Positions 41,969 through 54,320 of a stretch of 64,000 bases of DNA are shown piece after piece. The position numbers and the translations under genes were made by a program. How positions within the stretch are numbered: the stretch's first letter is position 1; every line of letters starts with the position of its first letter. A model generated the notes under the pieces. It was not told where the DNA came from and made no database searches. It saw only the letters and a list, made by a program, of their open reading frames with translations. Origin of the DNA: Berghia stephanieae (lineage: Eukaryota; Mollusca; Gastropoda; Nudibranchia; Aeolidiidae); assembly GCA_034508935.3 (NCBI GenBank), contig CM067455.1:19209258-19273257 (forward strand), in the 5' to 3' direction.

Positions 41969-42115
41969 CCTCCACCTCCTCCTCTTTCTTCTTCTTCTCC
42001 TCCTCCTCCTTCTCCTCCTCTTTCTTCTTCTTCTTCTTCTTCTTCTTCTTCTTCTCCTCCTCACCTCTTTCTCCGTCTTCTTCTATTCCTCCCGCGCCTC
42101 CTCCTCCTCCTACTA
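41805..42115. repeat. Compound (ATC)n/(TTC,TCC)n microsatellite 5' of the secreted-protein gene (left arm)
   Basis: It begins about 80 bp upstream of the ATG at 41723. The counterpart 49690-50065 is longer in the GAA and GAT blocks. Open frames through both (poly-Asp, poly-Lys, poly-His) are repeat artefacts. Confidence 0.93.
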
Positions 42116-42574
42116 TTTACCACGCCCAATGCGCTTCGCGATGTTTCATTTACCCCATCCCAGCAAGCCATATCGAACTATAATATTAATTCAATTTCAC
42201 ACAATCCCAGTCTCCTGTTATGCGTACTTTTTGTAACTATACTCATAAAATGTCTGATACATACTGCATACAGCCAGGTACTCATTCACGCCTGGGTAGA
42301 GAGAGGTAGTGTGTGTTAAGTCCCTTACCCAAAGGCCCATCGTCGGGACCAGATTTTTCTCGGATCTTTTTCATGACCATTCTTCGCATATTTATCTTAA
42401 CTTGAAATTTATTTTTTCCTATCTGCGCTTCCCCCTTTTTAAACAATTTTTTTTTTTACAAATTCAAGTGTTTATTTTAGGCCATTGGCCAATTGTCATA
42501 ATACCTCTCTGAACAAATTATTCTAACAATCACAATGATAAGGCGATAACATTCTTTTAGTTTCCGTAGTTTTA

Positions 42575-42790
42575 TAGGGAATGAGATTAGAGGAAGAGTA
42601 GCGTCCCTTGATTGGAAGTCACGAGCGGAAAAGTTATTAGAGAGAACGTCATGTTGGTTGTGCGGAATGAGACACTTCACCGAAAGCGAGGACGAGAGAG
42701 ACGCATGCGCTGCGCAAAACCATTTTGACGTTCTCTCTGTAAGGTGACGTCAATCAAGGGACGCTACTCTTCCGCTAATCTCATTCCCTA
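42575..42790. mobile_element. M1 foldback MITE (TA target), left arm inner, loop inverted
   Basis: It has the same inverted repeats and TA flanks as 30269-30503, but the central segment (CGAGAGAGACGCATGCG) is in the opposite orientation relative to the arms. It abuts an M3 element at 42791. Confidence 0.82.
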
Positions 42791-42983
42791 TAGATAGTAT
42801 GCGCTTGGCTAAGAAGCTCATAACATTGCCATCCGGAAGTATAACTGACCAACACACAAAACTGTGTGTATCCGTGAACGATTATAGTCAGGTTAATACA
42901 GTTCAGTGAGCATTACTCATAAACACGGATGGCAAAAAACAATAACAAAGACCTGAGTGACGTCATCTTCGAACTATCTATAG
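42791..42983. mobile_element. M3 short MITE adjoining M1
   Basis: The inverted ends are CTATAGATAGT. It is in the same orientation as 37904-38097, so the secreted-protein gene is flanked by direct M3 repeats. The right-arm equivalent is about 48820-49012. Confidence 0.65.
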
Positions 42984-43107
42984 CTTTAACACAAAACCCT
43001 TTGAAGGGGAGGATTACGGAGATCTGCCTAGTGCTACGAAAAAGTCGTAGAAATACGAAATGTTGGCTCCAGCTACAGAACTGTATAGGTCTCTTTGACT
43101 CAATAAT

Positions 43108-43808
43108 GGGGTTCCTGACCTCTCATAGTGGCCAGGGAGGTACATACTGTGTCTTTTATCCCCCTATATCTGTTTTCCAACTCGCTTTCTGGGTGGGGTT
43201 CCTGACCTCCCATAGTGGGCAGGGAGGTACATACTGTGTCTTCTATCCCCCTATATCTGTTTTCCAACTCGCTTTCTGGGTGGGGTTCCTGACCTCCCAT
43301 AGTGGGCAGGGAGGTACATACTGTGTCTTCTATCCCCTTATAACTGTTTTCCAACATGCTTTCTGTCTTTGTCTTGGAATGGGATTACTTGGTTTTGTCC
43401 TAGCCCTGGCCGGAGTCCTGGCTGGGAGGGAAACAGTCAAATGCATAGTTATTGTTTTGAGAGATGATATTTTTTCCCCCTTGTAAATAATCTCTCTGTT
43501 ATGTATTATATTAGTTATTTTAAATGTACAATGTAAGCATCTGAGTGTTTTCCTCTTTGTTGGATTTTGTGCTTGTGTCCGGATGAGACTTATAGGTGAT
43601 CTCAAACTAAGTACATTGGTGGTGTGCTCTTGGACTCTACATCTAATCCCTATTTGTTCCCAGTTCCCCTTTCTCTTAATTTCTCTTGGCTGCTTTAATT
43701 GTAATTCTAGAACTTTTTACTATCACATTTTCTTCCTTTTTTCTGGCGCTGATATAACCTAAAAATGTGTTGCAAGCGCCGCAAAACCCTTAAAAACAAA
43801 AACAAACA
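43108..43808 (+). mobile_element. R1 retroposon with three tandem 5' monomers (87 bp)
   Basis: GTTCCTGACCTC recurs at 43111, 43198 and 43285 (period 87; the monomers lack four bases found in the 91-bp type). A full body and tail follow. Confidence 0.9.
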
Positions 43809-44016
43809 ATTTGACTCAATAAATCTTGTTGAGATGGAAAATTTAGCGTCTTAGCTTAGAACCTATATTCAGGACTTTGGATTATATCTGGAACATGCTG
43901 TGATAAAATTGTTCATTTCTAAAGCTATGTAAAGTCAATTTTTCTTTTTATTCGCTGTTGGAAACTACGAATTTTTGAAATTTCAAGTTGGCAGTTCTGG
44001 TTACGTATCTAGACGT

Positions 44017-44330
44017 GCCCGGCTATGTGGTCTAGTGGTATGACACTCGCTTTCGAATCGGAAGGTCCTGGGATCGAGCCTCGCGCTCGGCGCATAGTTG
44101 AGTCCTTGGAAAAAGGCTCTTTACTCACATATATTCTCTCACCGTACTCAGGTATAAAATGAGTACATGGCAGTTAACAGCGTTGTCTTTGTCCGAAAAA
44201 TTGTAATATCGCCTAACAGGCGTCACGTCCCGTCCTACATGTTAAATGTTGCTGTTGACCAGGGACCCCTTGTAAAGCGTTTTGACCACATTTAGTGGAT
44301 ATTGCGCTATATAAAGCTCAATTAAAAACA
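44017..44330 (+). mobile_element. S2 SINE, full length (left arm)
   Basis: GGCTATGTGGTCTAGTGGTA (A box), CCTGGGATCGAGCC (B box), full body and GCGCTATATAAAGCTCAATT. The right-arm equivalent is 47490-47805. Confidence 0.88.
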
Positions 44331-44375
44331 TTTTTTTAGACAGTAACCGGAATTTATATCGGGACTCCTCTGAAT

Positions 44376-44607
44376 AAATAAAAAAAAAAATAAAATTCTC
44401 TTTATTCATCCCATAGGGGAAATTTGTCTCTAGGGTCTATTCCAAGGAAAGACTGGAATAACCCAGGCGTCAGCCGCAGTGCAGCGCCGCAAATTGATCT
44501 AGGGCGAGATTATTTTCTCAAGGCCACACAGCGCGGTGGCGCGTGATCGAACTCGTACCTTTCGGGTACGAAGCAAAGACCTTACCGCTGAGCCACGCTG
44601 CCCCCAA
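44376..44607 (-). mobile_element. S1 tRNA-derived SINE (left arm, inner end)
   Basis: A complete copy with an A/T-rich tail (44376-44395). The right-arm equivalent is 47217-47440. Confidence 0.85.
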
Positions 44608-44804
44608 ACAACATATGTTCCAATGTAAAAAAAAAAAAAAAATAAAACAACGAAATTAAAAAAGAAAATTCAGACAAAACAGATTGATAAGAAAGGGAAA
44701 AATCAAACAAACAACCTAAAAGAAAAGAAAAGGAAAAAAAACAACCCCCAAAAAAACAAACCAAAATAAAAAAATAAAAGAAAAAACAAACAAAGAACAA
44801 GAAA

Positions 44805-44904
44805 NNNNNNNNNNNNNNNNNNNNNNNNNNNNNNNNNNNNNNNNNNNNNNNNNNNNNNNNNNNNNNNNNNNNNNNNNNNNNNNNNNNNNNNNNNNNNNNN
44901 NNNN
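44805..44904. other. Assembly gap (100 N)
   Basis: A run of exactly 100 Ns, the usual placeholder for a scaffold join of unknown size. Confidence 0.99.
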
Positions 44905-45322
44905 AAAACTCTGATCTCCGTGTGAATAAAAATCTTCTGATATGTAGAAATCACAAAAATTCTAACGGACGCTTCGGAAAAATTAAAAATAGATATAAAT
45001 GTTAATTTAAAATTAATTATAGAAACATTATTCTCTGTGTAGTAATTTTGGTCAAATTGGTCCGGCCAATGGCTATCTGGCAGCCACTGTAAGGAACTCG
45101 GGCGCCGATTTCGAGCAACTCTCATCAAGACTTTCCGAGAGTAAATAAAACGCTGTAAATGATATTAGTAAGCCGTCAAATTGCCATAAATTTTATGCCT
45201 GTCCATTTATGATGATGCCTACAATAGGCTAAGCATCAATGTCGCCAGTATTGACTAAGGTAAGTATCGACGATATTTGGTCCTTTTTAAATATTTTTAT
45301 TTCCGATGGACTGAATACACAG

Positions 45323-45358
45323 CTGTGTTTTCAGTCCACTGGTGGACTGAAAACACAG
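45323..45358. repeat. Perfect 17-bp-arm hairpin
   Basis: CTGTGTTTTCAGTCCAC and its exact reverse complement are separated by two bases. It lies immediately next to the truncated end of M2. Confidence 0.9.
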
Positions 45359-45424
45359 TTCCTTTGTAGAAAGTAGGATTGGATTGCGTTATTATTTTGC
45401 CTTTCAAGACCGGCCACACTGTGG

Positions 45425-45835
45425 TAGGGGCGGGCACCCGGATCACCAAAAGGTCACCGATGCTTTAGGTTTTGAGAAGTCAGGTCATCGACACTTTTAG
45501 TATTGAGAAAGAACCGACCTCGACTTTGATCTCGATGCTTTTTCTGGTCTCGAGAATCTCGGTCATCGATGCTTCTCGTATTGAGTATTGAGTCTCGAGA
45601 CTATACTGCGCGCTCTTATACTATTACACTGTCTGCCGTGTGCGTTGATGGTGCGGATGGCGGACAGTGGATGGGGGATGGGAGGGGACAGGGTGTAGGA
45701 TCGAGTAAGAGTAAGAGCGTTGCCCTTGTTTTGATTTTATTTTGTTTTGGATTTTTTTCTCTTGTTTGTTTTTTATTTTTATTTTTATTTTTAGTTTTGT
45801 TGTTAACATTTCATGAATGATAATATAACACAGAC

Positions 45836-45880
<45 letters not shown>

Positions 45881-46369
45881 AATTCGTTGCGTGTGTGTGT
45901 GTGTTTGTGTGTGTGTGTGTCTGCATATTCACCCCTCTCTCGCACACAATCCATCCATTGACTTCGTCGGCGATGAGTGACGATGACTTGAGCGAAGCTC
46001 GAGACTTTTTTTGAGTCTCGATGCTTTTTTGAGTCTCGATGACCGCGTCAATACCTCAGTCATCGGTGCTTTCATTCAATACCTAGTCATTGGTATTGGG
46101 TATTGACGTAATATCATATATGTTAAACAGCTAACAAAACACAAACGTCGTAAATAGATCAAAATGGTTATAGGTATCAATGTTTTATTATTATACAAAG
46201 TGAATTTATTTAATGTATTTTAAGTTTTAATACAAAAAAGCCATCCAAAGCTCAGTTGAAGTGCTTTTTCTCGGGAATTCCCGACTTTTCCTTGGTCATC
46301 GATATCGGGAAGTTTTGAGTGTTGTTGGCCGATGACTTGAGGTATCATCGAGACTTCCGCTCGACACTA
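45425..46369. mobile_element. Non-autonomous hAT-like element (945 bp)
   Basis: The termini TAGGGGCGGGC and (reverse complement) TAGTGTCGAGC are imperfect inverted repeats. The 8-bp target duplication CTGTGCGG is intact at 46370-46377 and reads CTGTGGG minus one base at 45419-45424; comparison with uninterrupted M2 copies confirms the target. The subterminal regions are packed with short motifs (GTCATCGATGCTT, GTCTCGA, GTATTGAG), as in hAT transposase-binding regions. The centre holds (CA)n and a GT-rich tract and no transposase frame. Confidence 0.75.
45841..45920. repeat. (CA)n and (GT)n microsatellites inside the hAT element
   Basis: (CA)n at 45841-45875, a short unique piece, then (GT)n; the two tracts are self-complementary. 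Confidence 0.92.
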
Positions 46370-47216
46370 CTGTGCGGCCATTGGCCAGTAGAACAGATTC
46401 TGCTCTGGCCGCACAGTTCAGCCAATGGCGCTGAAAGAGTTAAATAATATAATGAAGCGCTATTTAAAGCTTCTAATGGGACAGTTTATAGGGCTTAAAG
46501 GTCATGGATGCTAAAACCACAGGCTGGTGGTAATGACAGGGAATTTCACCTACAATCATTATGTTATCATTATCAATAATTGCTTCAGCAATTTTGAATT
46601 CTGTTATAAAATGTCAACGATTTATCAACAATTGACAAAGCATTTTGTGATTCGAGCATTCATTGTCCACTGGAGTTATCATAAAAAGGTGAGAGAAAAA
46701 ACACAATCTATCCTTTTACTTTATATTTTGTTTCGAACTATCCTTGATTTCGCAGGTAACACGCGGTTGACAACATATTACAGTACATTGTGTTTGTTTC
46801 TTTCATTTCTTTTCTAGTTTATTTATGTTTTTAATCCCCCCCCCCCTGTTTTTAAAAAAATGCTTTCCCTCTTTTCCTCTTCTTTGTTTTTTCTTTGTTG
46901 TTTTTTGTTTTGTTTTTCTTTTCTTTTTGGTTGTTTGTTTTTTGTTTGTTTGTTTTTTCTTTTTCTTAAGTTTTTCATTTTCTCCCTTTTTTTAATTTGT
47001 TTTTCTTTCTCTTTTCTTGTTCTTTGTTTGTTTTTTCTTTTCTTTTTTTCTTTTGGTTGTTTGTTTTTTTGGGGGTTGTTTTTTTCCCTTTTCTTTTCTT
47101 TTAGGTTGTTTGTTTGATTTTTCCCTTTCTTATCAATCTGTTTTGTCTGAATTTTTTTTTTAATTTCGTTGTTTTATTTATTTTTTTTTTTTTTTTACAT
47201 TGCAACATATGTTGTT

Positions 47217-47440
47217 TGGGGCAGCGTGGCTCAGCGGTAAGGTCTTTGCTTCGTACCCGAAAGGCACGAGTTCGATCACGCGCCACCGCGCTGTGTGGCC
47301 TTGAGAAAATAATCTCGCCCTAGCTCAATTTGCGGCGCTGCACTGCGGCTGACGCCTGGGTTATTCCAGTCTTTCCTTGGAATAGACCCTAGAGACAAAT
47401 TTCCCCTATGGGATGAATAAAGAGAATTTTTTTTTTTTTA
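47217..47440 (+). mobile_element. S1 tRNA-derived SINE (right arm)
   Basis: The reverse complement of 44376-44607, almost identical. Confidence 0.85.
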
Positions 47441-47489
47441 TTTATTCAGAGGAGTCCCGATATAAATTCCGGTTACTGTCTAAAAAAAT

Positions 47490-47805
47490 GTTTTTAATTG
47501 AGCTTTATATAGCGCAATATCCACTAAATGTGCTCAAAACGCTTTACAAGGGGTCCCTGGTCAACAGCAACATTTAACATGTAGGACGGGACGTGACGCC
47601 TGTTAGGCGATATTACAATTTTTCGGACAAAGACAACGCTGTTAACTGCCATGTACTCATTTTATACCTGAGTACGGTGAGAGAATATATGTGAGTAAAG
47701 AGCCTTTTTCCAAGGACTCAACTATGCGCCGAGCGCGAGGCTCGATCCCAGGACTTCCGATTCGAAAGCGAGTGTCATACCACTAGACCACATAGCCGGG
47801 CACGT
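47490..47805 (-). mobile_element. S2 SINE, full length (right arm)
   Basis: The reverse complement of 44017-44330. Confidence 0.88.
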
Positions 47806-48009
47806 CTAGATACGTAACCAGAACTGCCAACTTGAAATTTCAAAAATTCGTAGTTTCCAACAGCGAATAAAAAGAAAAATTCACTTTACATAGCTTTAGA
47901 AATGAACAATTTTATCACAGCATGTTCCAGATATAATCCAAAGTCCTGAATATAGGTTCTAAGCTAAGACGCTAAATTTTCCATCTCAACAAGATTTATT
48001 GAGTCAAAT

Positions 48010-48706
48010 TGTTTGTTTTTGTTTTTAAGGGTTTTACGGCGCTTGCAACACATTTTTAGGTTATATCAGCGCCAGAAAAAAGGAAGAAAATGTGATAGTA
48101 AAAAGTTCTAGAATTACAATTAAAGCAGCCAAGAGAAATTAAGAGAAAGGGGAACTGGGAACAAATAGGGATTAGATGTAGAGTCCAAGAGCACACCACC
48201 AATGTACTTAGTTTGAGATCACCTATAAGTCTCATCCGGACACAAGCACAAAATCCAACAAAGAGGAAAACACTCAGATGCTTACATTGTACATTTAAAA
48301 TAACTAATATAATACATAACAGAGAGATGATTTACAAGGGGGAAAAAATATCATCTCTCAAAACAATAACTATGCATTTGACTGTTTCCCTCCCAGCCAG
48401 GACTCCGGCCAGGGCTAGGACAAAACCAAGTAATCCCATTCCAAGACAAAGACAGAAAGCATGTTGGAAAACAGTTATAAGGGGATAGAAGACACAGTAT
48501 GTACCTCCCTGCCCACTATGGGAGGTCAGGAACCCCACCCAGAAAGCGAGTTTGAAGATATAGGGGGATAGAAGACACAGTATATACCTCCCTGCCCACT
48601 ATGGGAGGTCAGGAACCCCACCCAGAAAGCGAGTTGGAAAACAGATATAGGGGGATAGAAGACACAGTATGTACCTCCCTGCACACTACGAGAGGTCAGG
48701 AACCCC
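48010..48706 (-). mobile_element. R1 retroposon with three monomers (right-arm copy of 43108-43808)
   Basis: The reverse complement of the left-arm element; the middle monomer has a short internal deletion. Confidence 0.88.
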
Positions 48707-49013
48707 ATTATTGAGTCAAAGAGACCTATACAGTTCTGTAGCATTTCGTATTTCTACGACTTTTTCGTAGCACTAGGCAGATCTCCGTAATCCTCCCCTT
48801 CAAAGGGTTTTGTGTTAAAGCTATAGATAGTTCGAAGATGACGTCACTCAGGTCTTTGTTATTGTTTTTTGCCATCCGTGTTTATGAGTAATGCTCACTG
48901 AACTGTATTAACCTGACTATAATCGTTCACGGATACACACAGTTTTGTGTGTTGGTCAGTTATACTTCCGGATGGCAATGTTATGAGCTTCTTAGCCAAG
49001 CACATACTATCTA

Positions 49014-49229
49014 TAGGGAATGAGATTAGCGGAAGAGTAGCGTCCCTTGATTGACGTCACCTTACAGAGAGAACGTCAAAATGGTTTTGCGCAGCGCATG
49101 CGTCTCTCTCGTCCTCGCTTTCGGTGAAGTGTCTCATTCCGCACAACCAACATGACGTTCTCTCTAATAACTTTTCCGCTCGTGACTTCCAATCAAGGGA
49201 CGCTACTCTTCCTCTAATCTCATTCCCTA
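49014..49229. mobile_element. M1 foldback MITE (right-arm copy of 42575-42790)
   Basis: The reverse complement of the left-arm element, with TA flanks preserved. Confidence 0.82.
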
Positions 49230-49689
49230 TAAAACTACCGAAACTAAAAGAATGTTATCGCCTTATCATTATGATTGTTAGAATAATTTGTTCAGAGAGG
49301 TATTATGACAATTGGCCAATGGCCTAAAATAAACACTTGAATTTGTAAAAAAAAAATTGTTTAAAAAGGGGGAAGCGCAGATAGGAAAAAATAAATTTCA
49401 AGTTAAGATAAATATGCGAAGAATGGTCATGAAAAAGATCCGAGAAAAATCTGGTCCCGACGATGGGCCTTTGGGTAAGGGACTTAACACACACTACCTC
49501 TCTCTACCCAGACGTGAATGAGTACCTGGCTGTATGCAGTATGTATCAGACATTTTATGAGTATAGTTACAAAAAGTACGCATAACAGGAGACTGGGATT
49601 GTGTGAAATTCAATTAATATTATAGTTCGATATGGCTTGCTGGGATGGGGTAAATGAAACATCGCGAAGCGCATTGGGCGTGGTAAATA

Positions 49690-49900
49690 GTAGGAGGAGG
49701 AGGAGGCGCGGGAGAAATAGAAGAAGACGGAGAAAAGGTGGAGGAGGAGGAGAAGAAGAAGAAGAAGAAGAAGAAGAAGAAGAAGAAGAAGAAGAAGAAG
49801 AAGAAGAAGAAGAAGAAGAAGAAGAAGAAGAAGAAGAAGAAGAAAGAGGAGGAGAAGGAGGAGGAGGAGAAGAAGAAGAAAGAGGAGGAGGTGGAGGAGG

Positions 49901-49968
<68 letters not shown>

Positions 49969-50065
49969 CATCATCATCATCATCATCATAATGATGATGA
50001 TGATGAACATAATGATGATGATGATCATGATGATGATCATGATGATGATCATGATGATAATAATA
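49690..50065. repeat. Compound (GAA,GGA)n/(GAT)n microsatellite (right arm)
   Basis: The expanded counterpart of 41805-42115, ending about 80 bp before ATG 50144. Confidence 0.93.
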
Positions 50066-50143
50066 ACACTTATGCAGATCTAAAAGACATTTTACCCATT
50101 CACAAATTATCTTTTTATTCAATGCTCAAAGGTAAATCTACCC

Positions 50144-50557
50144 ATGGGTGCCACACTTCTTGTTATCCCATCCCTCCTCCTCCTCATCCTCTTCTCCGTC
50201 TTTGCTGGAACAAAAGCCAATTCCGGACAAAGATGCGTACAGGCTGTCACGAATTGCAAAGAACAACACAATCTGAGATATCAAGACATGTTAAAACCAA
50301 ACCCCGACGTCACAGCAACCTGCCTGACATATTCAGCTTATCGCAGCTGCCTGGGTGACTGTTTACATCATTTCGTCACCGGAAACGATCCAATAGAAAG
50401 AGGATGGATGACTGCCTTTGATTATATCTGTGAGGATGACGCCAGGAAACAGACAGTCATCAACGTGACCCGGATGAACTGTTTTAGAGACGGAACCATC
50501 GAGCACGCTTTTCTAGGGAAATTCAATGAATGCTATCGGGTAAGAAATTACACATAA
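50144..50557 (+). CDS. Second copy of the secreted 12-cysteine protein, exon 1 only
   Basis: The sequence carries the same signal peptide and eight cysteines as 41723-41328, with three amino-acid changes (DDC to GDC, HHV to HHF, KFS to KFN). The exon ends at 50539 with the same CGG/GTAAGAA donor; translation beyond that is intron. The terminal exon is missing because the right arm jumps, at about 53320, from the equivalent of 38.38 kb to the equivalent of 33.26 kb. If this arm is a real second locus the gene is truncated; if it is the other haplotype, that haplotype carries a null-like deletion. Confidence 0.7.
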   Translation: MGATLLVIPSLLLLILFSVFAGTKANSGQRCVQAVTNCKEQHNLRYQDMLKPNPDVTATCLTYSAYRSCLGDCLHHFVTGNDPIERGWMTAFDYICEDDARKQTVINVTRMNCFRDGTIEHAFLGKFNECYRVRNYT

Positions 50558-50576
50558 TATTACGATGTATAGGTTG

Positions 50577-51100
50577 TTTTTTGGGGGGTTTTTTTAAGGG
50601 TTTTACGGCGCTTGCAACACATGAAGGTCATATCAGCGCCAGTAAAATGGAAAAAAAATGGGATAGTAAAAAGTTCTAGAATTACAATTATAGCATCCAA
50701 GAATAAAGCAGACAAAGGGGAATTGGTTCAAATAGGGAACAGATGTAGATTCCAAGAGCACACTATCAATCACCTAAAAGCCTCCTCCAGACACAAGCAC
50801 AGATTCCCACTAAAGGAACACACTCAAATGTTAACAATCATATATAATACATAAACAAAACATAATACAGTACATAACAGAGAGATGATTTACAAGGAAA
50901 AAAAATATAATCTCCCAAAACTAACTATACATTTGACTGTTTCCCTCCCAGCCAGGGTATCCGGCCAGGGCCAGGACAAAATCAAGTAATCGCATTCCAA
51001 GACAAAGACAGAAAGCATGTTGGAAAACAGACATAGGGGGATAGAAGACGTAGTATTTACCTCCCTGCCCACTATGGGAGGTCAGGAACCCCACCCAGAC
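50577..51100 (-). mobile_element. R1 retroposon (right-arm copy of 40709-41285)
   Basis: The same copy in the other arm. It lacks the long A run and a ~16-bp segment around AAACTAAGTACATT. Confidence 0.88.
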
Positions 51101-51187
51101 GATGTGTAGGAATCATATCCTAAAACGTGAATTTGGAATATAATATATGATAGAAATTTCACATAATATGATGTGAATGAATCATAT

Positions 51188-51405
51188 GGGGCAGCGTGGC
51201 TGAGCGGTACGGTCTTTGCTTCGTACCCAAAAGATACCGAGTTTGATCACCCGCCGCGCTCTATGGCCTTGAGCAAGTCACCTCGCCCTAGCTCACTTTG
51301 CGGCGCTGCTCTACGGCTGACGCCTGGGTTATTCCAGTCTTCCCTTGAAATATAGACCTTAAAGACAAATTTCCCTATGGGGATGAATAAAGGGAATTGT
51401 TTTTT
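51188..51405 (+). mobile_element. S1 tRNA-derived SINE (right arm)
   Basis: The reverse complement of 40403-40621. Confidence 0.85.
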
Positions 51406-51576
51406 AATACATACTCTAAGATGTGAATTTGGAATATATAATATATATATATATATGATAGAAATTGCACATATTATGATGTGAATGAATCCTACTCTAA
51501 AACGTGAATTTGGAATTTATATGATAAAAAATACGAACTTTTTGACATCCAGAAAGAACAGACATCAATCCCAAGC

Positions 51577-51730
51577 CTCACATTTGTGGCCATGTTGTCT
51601 TGTGGCGGATCGGAAGGTCCAGGGATCGAGTCCCACCGCTCTGAGAGGCGCATAGTCGAGTCCTTGAAAAAAGATATTTACTGACATTCTCACTGCACTC
51701 AGATCTAAAATGAGTAGCTGGCCGTTAATT
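51577..51730 (+). mobile_element. S2 SINE, 5' part (right arm)
   Basis: The reverse complement of 39984-40132. Confidence 0.75.
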
Positions 51731-51983
51731 CTCTCCTTACCGATCATTTTCAGTATTTTCCCAAAAATGGCAGGCTTACCCAGCAGAGCAATAGATATTT
51801 TTAAACACAAACAATCTCTCTACAAAACAACTTTATGTTCTTATTTATTAAACAAAGATCATTCTTCAAAGTTTGTGATGTACAAAATAAATCTGAATTT
51901 TAAAAATGTATATTGTGTTGTAACAAATGTGACGATTTTGGTGTAGGTGGTAAGGATAGAGAGTTAAATCGGATGTACAATTG

Positions 51984-52695
51984 GATTCAGTAGTCTGATG
52001 CCACGCCGCCCGGCAATGGCGGCCATCTTGGTTCTAAATAAAGAAAATCATTACTTTTTATTCTTCATGCTGGCTAGAACTTTTCATATGTCTTGTGATC
52101 AGAATGTCGTGGAAAAGTCAAAACATGATCAAATTTATGTTATTTCCCCTCTGGATACGCTTTTATGCTCGCCGGAGAAATATTTCATACGGGCGTCCGC
52201 CATTGTTCCAATGGTTTAGAGCCAGCGTTACTAAGTTACCATGCGTCATTAGGAAGGAAGTGACGTTACAACTGTTGAAGAGTATTACTCAAGTTATGTT
52301 ATCCTGCATAAAACAATTAAGATACAACTTTGTTTTACTCTAGCATATTTTGAATGCCTAAATAAAATAATTTGGGCCCTTCAATTTACTCTTCTCATAA
52401 CTTGCAGTTGCAATGAACACGTTTTTCATGCATACTGTGTTGATCTATATTCAAAATTTTAAAATAAGCATAATAGGGTCCAACAGTCGTGACGTCACTT
52501 CCCTCGCAATGACGCATAGTAACTGGTTCTAAACTATCGGAACAATGGTGTACGCCAGTATCTCTATCATCGCCTTTATGAAATACCTCTCTGACGAGCA
52601 TCAACGTGTATCCAGAGGAGACAAAATAACATTATAAATCTGATCATGTTTTGACTTTTATACATTCTGATCACATGACATGTGAAAACTATCGA
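51984..52695. mobile_element. Inverted pair of M4 repeats (right arm)
   Basis: The reverse complement of 39018-39726. Confidence 0.7.
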
Positions 52696-52892
52696 CTAAA
52701 ATGAATATCAACTTGTGCGACCTTGAGTGTTTGATCAATATCAAATTGAGAAGTTAGGGAGCTGGCATTGGTGTACGATAAAGATCTGAAAAAAGTGTGA
52801 ATAAAACAGTGCCATAAAAAGTAAGAAAGAAAAATATCATCCCTCAAAAACCAAGTCTTCCTACGCACTTGTTTCATATCTATATCTTCAAT

Positions 52893-53200
52893 AAATAATA
52901 ATGTGAAATTGAATGTAAGTTTCAATTTAATTACAAAAAAAACCAGATCAAATGAACGGTTCGGGTTTCCCCTTTATCAACAAAACAGGATGAATGAAAC
53001 ACCACAAATGGATGAGATGATGCGTGACGCCACTACCACACCATCTCATCCATCTGTGGTGTTTCATTCATCCTGTTTTGTTGATTAAGGGGAAACCCGA
53101 AACGTTCATTTGATCTAGGATTTTGTTGCAATTAAATTGAAGCTTACATTCAATTTCACATTATTATTTATTTCTTCGAGCTTCGAGCAGCAAAATTTAC
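52893..53200. repeat. M5 foldback element (right arm)
   Basis: The reverse complement of 38507-38817. Confidence 0.8.
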
Positions 53201-53324
53201 ATTATCTATATCTTCAGTGATTAGTTGCTCGCTGTACATGGCCGTTTATATTTTCTTCCCATTTATTTTCGAATACTCATCCCTCCTCCCCTACCCCCCC
53301 CCATCCCTCCACTTTTCTCTCCCA

Positions 53325-53985
<661 letters not shown>

Positions 53986-54202
53986 AGTAATTCTAAAAAT
54001 CCGTTATTGATCTTCACGGGCAAACAAACATACAAACAAACAAACAAAAAAGCAAAAAAAAGGGAAAAAAAAACTCACAAAAACCAGACAATCAAAAACA
54101 CAGTTTGGCTTAAATTCACGCCATGTTCTTTTCTTTTTTCCTTGCAGCCAATGCCTTAAAACACACATTACAACAAAAACAAAACAAACAAACAAAAAAA
54201 AA

Positions 54203-54320
54203 CTTGAGCTTTATACTCCGTAGTGTCCACTAAACATGCTCAAAGCGCTTTTACAGGATGTACCAAGCAAACAGCAACACTTGACATGTAGGACATGACG
54301 TGACGCACGTAGATCAAATA
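54203..54320 (-). mobile_element. S2 SINE, 3' part (right arm)
   Basis: The reverse complement of 32405-32530. Confidence 0.72.

Larger units (their letters stand above)
28566..44804 (+). repeat. Left arm of a large inverted duplication
   Basis: The sequence is collinear, in reverse complement, with about 47020-58176. Anchors include S1/S2 at 44.0-44.6 kb, M1 at 42.6 and 30.3 kb, the secreted-protein exon at 41.3-41.7 kb, the M4 pair at 39.0-39.7 kb and the R1 variant at 28.6 kb. It contains 5.1 kb (33262-38381) absent from the right arm. It ends at a 100-N gap. Confidence 0.93.
45363..46443. mobile_element. M2 MITE, truncated, split by a hAT element
   Basis: Reverse orientation. Sequence 45363-45424 and 46370-46443 together match M2; the end GGCGCTGAAAGAGTTAA at 46427-46443 is intact and the other end is lost. 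Confidence 0.78.
44905..47019. other. Spacer between the inverted arms
   Basis: No host gene is seen. It holds unique sequence, a 36-nt perfect hairpin (45323-45358), the M2/hAT nest (45363-46443), and from 46850 a T-rich tract that may belong to the right arm (its counterpart would lie in the gap). Confidence 0.7.

Noticed and set aside
46860-47117. 85-codon Phe/Leu-rich frame as a membrane protein
   Set aside because: It is the T-rich low-complexity tract at the inner edge of the right arm.
49738-50358. 206-codon Lys/Glu/Asp/His-rich frame
   Set aside because: It runs through the GAA/GAT microsatellite and then out of frame over the secreted-protein exon.
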